Of a DNA stretch of 64,000 nucleotides, positions 59,061 to 64,000 are shown in pieces (position 1 is the stretch's first letter; each line of letters opens with the position of its first letter). The stretch comes from Silurus meridionalis (lineage: Eukaryota; Chordata; Actinopteri; Siluriformes; Siluridae): the NCBI RefSeq assembly GCF_014805685.1, contig NC_060898.1, forward strand, positions 7,372,001-7,436,000. Direction: 5' to 3'. Made by a program: the position numbers and the translations under genes. The notes under the pieces were generated by a model. It made no database searches and had not been told where the DNA came from. It was given only the letters and a program-made list of their open reading frames with translations.

Positions 59061-59099
<39 letters not shown>

Positions 59100-60055
59100 T
59101 CTTTCTCTCTCTCAAACACACACAGCTTTACATAAAATAACTGAAAGTGAAAGTTTTTGAGACACAAATTGAAAAAAACTTCTAATTTCTTCTACCAAAG
59201 TTGAATTTGAGTTGAAGGCAAAATGTTAAGTATTAGGAACAAACCTGAGCAGCGTAATGTCTAATACCTTGTATCTATTACAGGACAGTAAAGAACTCAG
59301 ACTATGCCACTGTGTTATGTTGAACCTGATGCTCAGAAGACTTTCTGGTTTTCAAGTTCAAACTTTAAAAGTTCTGTTGTCCTCAAACACACGGTATCAA
59401 ACCAAACACACGGTATCAGACCAAACACACTGTATCAGACCAACAAAGAAAATGCGGTAATCATTAGCAAGCATAATACAGCAAACCTAAAGTATTCTGA
59501 AAATAGACTGAAAAGGCTGAGGTCAAATTCACATTTCCTGTCAGCGGTTTATAAAATCTTCCTTCTGTTTCTCACGGTTTGAATAGATATCTGGGGAGAT
59601 TAAACTGTGCGAAGCAGGAGAATGCAGCTATCTGAGGCCACTGAGAACCAATATCCTAAAGAGCATCCTGGTAAGAACTCAATCTGCATCGTTTTACTAT
59701 TGATTTATGATTAACGAAAGATCAGTGCGTGAATTTATAATGTCTATGCTCCTAATGGTGTTAATTGCCTAATTCCTTAATGACTTGATGACTCAATAGA
59801 AATGTGTTAATGACTTGATGACTTAATCAGTTCATCGGTCATTCAGCATTTGCTTTATACGCTTATTATTAAAGAATATCTGAATCTCTTTTTAGAGAAA
59901 TGTTATCATGTAAACCTCGTGTTTTTACTCAAGTTTCTTGAGTTACCTTCCTCACACCTGCAAAAAGTGCTTTCAATTGTTCTTTCATTTTACCACAATG
60001 ATTGTTTCCTCAACAGCTTGATGCCCTTGCAAAGGAATTCCAAAAAAGGAAGTGA
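58917..60055 (+). CDS. gnrh2: Gonadotropin-releasing hormone 2 precursor (chicken GnRH-II)
   Basis: Secreted neuropeptide precursor, made mainly in midbrain neurons of vertebrates. Three coding exons (58917-59057, 59587-59670, 60017-60055) join to 87 codons. They encode a signal peptide ([20 protein letters not shown]), the decapeptide [10 protein letters not shown] followed by the amidation and cleavage signal GKR, and an associated peptide [49 protein letters not shown]. The decapeptide is the invariant GnRH-II sequence, so identity is certain. Two ATGs are adjacent at the start (58917 and 58920). An AATAAA follows at 60242. It lies 7 kb downstream of ptpra on the same strand, as in other vertebrates. 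Confidence 0.98.
59065..59096. repeat. (CT)n microsatellite after the gnrh2 donor
   Basis: About 15 CT units starting seven bases after the donor GT, with a second short CT run following. Confidence 0.93.
59587..59670 (+). CDS. gnrh2: gnrh2 coding exon 2 (GnRH-associated peptide)
   Basis: gaatag|atatct ... atcctg|gtaaga. Twenty-eight codons, [20 protein letters not shown] then TNILKSIL. It has two cysteines, as usual in GnRH2 precursors. Confidence 0.95.
60017..60055 (+). CDS. gnrh2: gnrh2 last coding exon ([12 protein letters not shown])
   Basis: caacag|cttgat, then 12 codons [12 protein letters not shown] and TGA. Confidence 0.95.
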   Translation, partial: LDALAKEFQKRK

Positions 60056-60265
60056 CCTCATCAAATTGTACCTCCAGGATCACAGCCTCTTTCTTTGCTT
60101 TGTTTCTCTGCACTGTTCTGGATAAACACCTCTGCTAACCTGTGGATGTGAGCATGTGTTTATGTTTTTGTGGTTTTAGCATTAAGCTTTCTGTCATCTG
60201 TCTAAGAAGCAGCCCTGTGAAATTGCATCATGTGATCGTTCAATAAAATGTTTATTTTGGTATTC
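60056..60265 (+). other. gnrh2: gnrh2 3' UTR with polyadenylation signal
   Basis: About 190 bases of 3' UTR, with AATAAA at 60242-60247 followed by a GT/T-rich stretch. Confidence 0.75.
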
Positions 60266-60519
60266 TGTCTCTTTCTGAACTAACAATTGAAAAGTTGGCT
60301 GCATTTCCAAATACATAATTACCTGTGTGAAAGACTAGCTTGTGTATGCTTGTCGAACTCCTTATACTGTAAAGCCTATTCTGAGTACTTTTCACCTGAA
60401 ACCTGCTTCTAATCTGGAGAATTATTAATGGTTTAGCCTGTGGTAGATTTTCTTACATTGTCTATAACTCCAGAGAACATTAGGAACGCTAACACTAAAT
60501 AAACCAAAATGTGGCAAAA

Positions 60520-60700
60520 ACATATGAGGACACTACATGTGAACCTTCTCCCAAACTATTGTCACATATTTGAAGGCATAAATATAGCAAGAATGTCTGT
60601 GTTTACTGTAGCATTATACTTTCCCTTCCCTTTCCCTTTCCCACATACTGGGATGAATTGGAATACCAGGCCTCTGACTACACAGGCTAATCACTAAAGA
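60520..60700 (+). mobile_element. Short Tc1-derived element, copy 8 (fragment)
   Basis: gaggacactacatgtgaacc, then cccaaactattgtcacatat, then (after a deletion) gggatgaattggaataccag. Confidence 0.65.
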
Positions 60701-62240
60701 GAAGTTCCAAAGTGAATCAGAAAGTATTCACGTAAAAATGGGGTTATTATAACAAAAGGAAGATCAATTCCATATGGTTTTGAAATAAAATAATAAATAA
60801 TAATCGGGTTTCCACATACATACATGTATGTACGTGTATGTATGTAACAAATCATGTAACTTAGTGCATAAATAGTGTACATTTTTATAGGTACAACAGA
60901 GCTCTAAATATTGTGCAAATGTTTGCTATTATTAACTCCTGACTGTGCTTGTGTAGCTCAACAATATATATTGTCTGAAGAATGATATGCCTCTGTAGTA
61001 CCTCAGATTCTGATGGACATTAGTATGCTCTGATAAAGCTGATTCACACTGACTTTCACACAAACATTCAATGATAGTGAGTATGCTCAAAATGCTAATG
61101 GAAGCTACACCAAGAAACTGAACACCAAGTATGGACTTGTCCTTGTAAGGAGAAGACTAGCATTGCTCCACTGGCCACGCAGGCGATTCCAGGAAGTATC
61201 TTTGGAAGTGGACGCCTCCTCACAGGCTGCAGAGATACAAGGGTGTGTTGCCAGTGTACCACAGTGTACCAGTGTAAGGTTACAGCACATGAAAAATAAG
61301 GTGGTCCATCTTGGCCTAATGTTCTTTATAGTGACGACAGCTGATAGAAATCCTAATCCACACTTACTCTTCTGACAGTCAGCTATATAAGCACAACAGG
61401 ATGTTAGGTCAATTAGCTTTCTTCACCTTGTTCAGAATGTCCTCAATTGACCACATTAATGACTGGTATCACTGACAGGAGCTAATCAACTGAACTATGC
61501 TGTTACTTGTGCTATTATTATTCGAAGTGGAATTAGTGAAATGCACTTCTCTCTATTACTTATACTCCAACCCACTTACTTCCTTTCCAAGAAAAAAACA
61601 CCAACTGTAACTTGTCTGACTAATAATAATATAAATATGCTCTTTATTTTAGTCAGTTTTTCCACTGACCAAATTCACAAATATAAAAAACTATATTATT
61701 ATTACAACCATGGCAGTAAAACTAACAGCATCATCATTTGGGTGTTACAATACCATCATTAAGTTAACATGTAAGTGCTCATAACATTTATATTTATTTA
61801 TTTTATAGTTATTTCAGTGTCTAATTCCCCTTTCACCACACACACACATTCAATTGCTCGCACATTTGCTTCAGTATTAACCCACCTAACTAGACACATG
61901 CGCACATGACTCATTTTGTATTAATCTCCTGTAAGAGCACACACCCTAATAGAGTTGTATTATGTATTATAACATGCATTATAATACTTTATCATTACTG
62001 ACATAATGAATGTGTTCATAAATTTCAGTGAAACAGGTCACAATAAACAGGAGAATGTTTGTAAGGTACACTACAGTATATGTACAGTATATACTTGAAC
62101 ATTGGCATTAATATGGAATGTAACTCTTTCCACACATTCCTGCTAGAACTGCCAACAAGAGAATCTCTATTATTACATTATTATATGTATTATAAATATT
62201 TAGATTTTTCCACGAAGTCTTTCGCACAATAGCTGTATTT
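60701..62240. other. Intergenic, nothing recognised
   Basis: AT-rich sequence with scattered short runs. I recognise no gene and no known repeat here. Confidence 0.5.
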
Positions 62241-62244
62241 TCCA

Positions 62245-62930
62245 GATTTGTTGGGGGAAAAAAGTTGATCAGTTACACCATGAAGTTATGGGAAAGAGTA
62301 GTGGAAGCCAGGCTGAGAGAAGAGGAGATCTGTGAGCAACAGTATGGTTTCATGCTGAGGAAGAGCACCACAGACGCATTATTTGCTTTGAGAATGTTGA
62401 TGGAGAAGTATAGAGAAGGTCAGAAGAAGTTGCATTATGTGTTTGTGGATTTGAAGAAAGCGTACTAAAGGATGCTGAGAGAGGAGTTGTGGTATTTTAT
62501 GCGGAAGTCTGGTGTGTCAGATAAGTATGTGAGGGTGGGGCAGGACATGCATGAGGACAGTGTGACAGCAGTGAAGTGTGCAGTAGGAAAGACTGGTTCA
62601 AGGTGGAGGTTGGACTGCATCAAGGATTGGCTCTGAGCCCTTTCCTGTTTGCAGTGGTGATGGACAGGTTAACAGACGAGGTCTGACAGGAGTCTTCATT
62701 GACTATGATGTTTGTGGATGATATTGTTATTTGTGGTGAGAGTAGGGAGCAGGTTGAGAAGAGCCTGAAGAAGTGGAAGTACGTGCTGAAGAGAAGGACT
62801 GGTGAAGATAGAGGAGTTTAGGTACCTGGGGTCAACAGTGCAAAGTATTAGAGAGTGTGTTAGAGAAGTAAAGAAAAGAGTGCAGGCAGGGTGGAGATTC
62901 CAGAAAGCACAGTTTCACTGTTATATAGCT
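62245..62930 (+). mobile_element. RTE-like LINE reverse transcriptase relic
   Basis: The + strand reads KLWERVVEARLREEEICEQQ, YGFMLRKSTTDALFALRMLM, KLHYVFVDLKKAY (then TAA where D normally follows) and, after frameshifts, FVDDIVICGESREQVEK, holding the catalytic F-DD box. Then EEFRYLGSTVQ follows. Stops and frameshifts make it inactive. Confidence 0.85.
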
Positions 62931-63910
62931 CCACAAACATGTAATCATTTTAACTTGCAATTGGTGTGTGGTGATTCGGTATGCTCTGCTATGTCTGAGT
63001 AATGATAATTAGAAGTTTAAATAAAATAATTGGTTTCAGAAGTTAAGCCTTATTTTAGGTTAAAAATAGCATATACACTATGTTACTAACGTATTTAAAT
63101 AAAGAATAAGCCTGTTGCCCACTGTTTATTATTTTCATCCTACCATCATTCAATGATAGAATGAAGGGGAAAGACAGCTCATCCATATTTCTCAGTGGCT
63201 GCATTTGTATTTAGATCAAGGTTAGTTGCACTGGCATTAGGCGACTCATTATATGGTTCATTTGGATAACTCATATACAACAATATTCTTAATTCCCACA
63301 CCTCTTTGGACAAGTAAGTACCCTGTGGATCAAGTCCCTAAGAGGTAATTTTTACTAAAGAACTATTTCTCACAGTGGGTTTGTGAAGCAAAACTTAAAA
63401 AACTCTTACATTGGAAAAATCGCATCCTATTATTATCAAAATCATGTTTATCACATGAAATGATCACTAAAATGTTGAATCATGACTTGGTGAGTGAGTC
63501 ACATGCAAGTTGAGGATAAACAGATTTTAACGCTAAGCAACATTAACCCCTAACCATAAGCAAAACATCAAAGACTAATCTGTCTCACTTGACTTTCCAA
63601 AGTTCCATCAACTTTCCATCGAAATTTCATTTGCATGGCCATGAAAAATTTAAGAGAGTTCAACCTAAACAATACAATAAAATACAACATTCAACCATAT
63701 TACTCCACTTTAAACACACACCCACACATTTGCTTTGCTGCTGGGAAAAATAACAGCTGGTCAACATCATGACCAGAATAATGCAAACATGAATCCCCCT
63801 TTTGTTAGACATAGGGACGTCAGCCAATCCAGTGGAAAAAATGCAAACCTATATGTGTGCGTGTAAAAAATTGTCCAATAAGAATATGGCAGTTATGACC
63901 TTGAGGGGAG
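62931..63910. other. Intergenic, nothing recognised
   Basis: No gene or repeat family recognised between the LINE fragment and the terminal ATT repeat. Confidence 0.5.
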
Positions 63911-63913
63911 CTG

Positions 63914-63914
63914 C

Positions 63915-63961
<47 letters not shown>
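63914..63961. repeat. (ATT)n microsatellite
   Basis: About 16 ATT units near the right edge. A shorter interrupted (ATT)n is at 58686-58741 in gnrh2 intron 1. Confidence 0.95.
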
Positions 63962-63963
<2 letters not shown>

Positions 63964-64000
63964 CTGCAATTAATAAAATGTTTTCCTACCAACCCTACTA

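Overview
This window is vertebrate nuclear DNA, almost certainly from a ray-finned fish. It has split genes with GT-AG introns, very long CA/GT, CT, TA and GATA microsatellites, and many relics of fish-type Tc1/mariner and hAT transposons, tRNA-derived SINEs and LINEs. The repeat mix would suit an otophysan such as a catfish, but that is an impression from repeat style and was not tested. All three recognisable genes are on the + strand.

(1) 514-11115: the 3' two thirds of idh3b, the beta subunit of mitochondrial NAD-dependent isocitrate dehydrogenase. Six internal exons lead to two alternative terminal coding exons, at 8457 and 11038. Upstream exons lie outside the window.

(2) About 13330-54460: ptpra, receptor-type protein tyrosine phosphatase alpha. 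It has a GC-rich promoter with a non-coding first exon, an 18-kb first intron full of repeats, a small second exon with upstream ATGs, and 21 coding exons (35059-51783, 836 codons). These encode a signal peptide, a Ser/Thr/Pro-rich ectodomain, one membrane helix and two phosphatase domains ([10 protein letters not shown] in D1, [10 protein letters not shown] in D2), followed by a 3' UTR of about 2.7 kb. The spliced phases agree throughout, except for one doubtful acceptor before the transmembrane exon.

(3) About 58440-60250: gnrh2, the precursor of chicken-type GnRH-II ([13 protein letters not shown]), with a TATA box, a non-coding exon and three coding exons (87 codons). The ptpra-gnrh2 neighbourhood is conserved across vertebrates.

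Most of the rest is introns and spacers built from transposon relics. Notable cases are a GTF2IRD2-like hAT relic split by a second hAT element with an 8-bp target duplication, a mariner relic in a ptpra intron, a pogo/Tigger-like MITE, a hAT MITE with near-perfect duplications, about eight copies of a short Tc1-derived element, several SINEs and three LINE fragments. I saw no CRISPR array, no rRNA or functional tRNA gene, and no new multi-gene system. The most interesting signals concern transcript structure: alternative idh3b ends, the ptpra juxtamembrane microexon and doubtful acceptor, the ptpra upstream start, and microsatellites serving as splice-site tracts.
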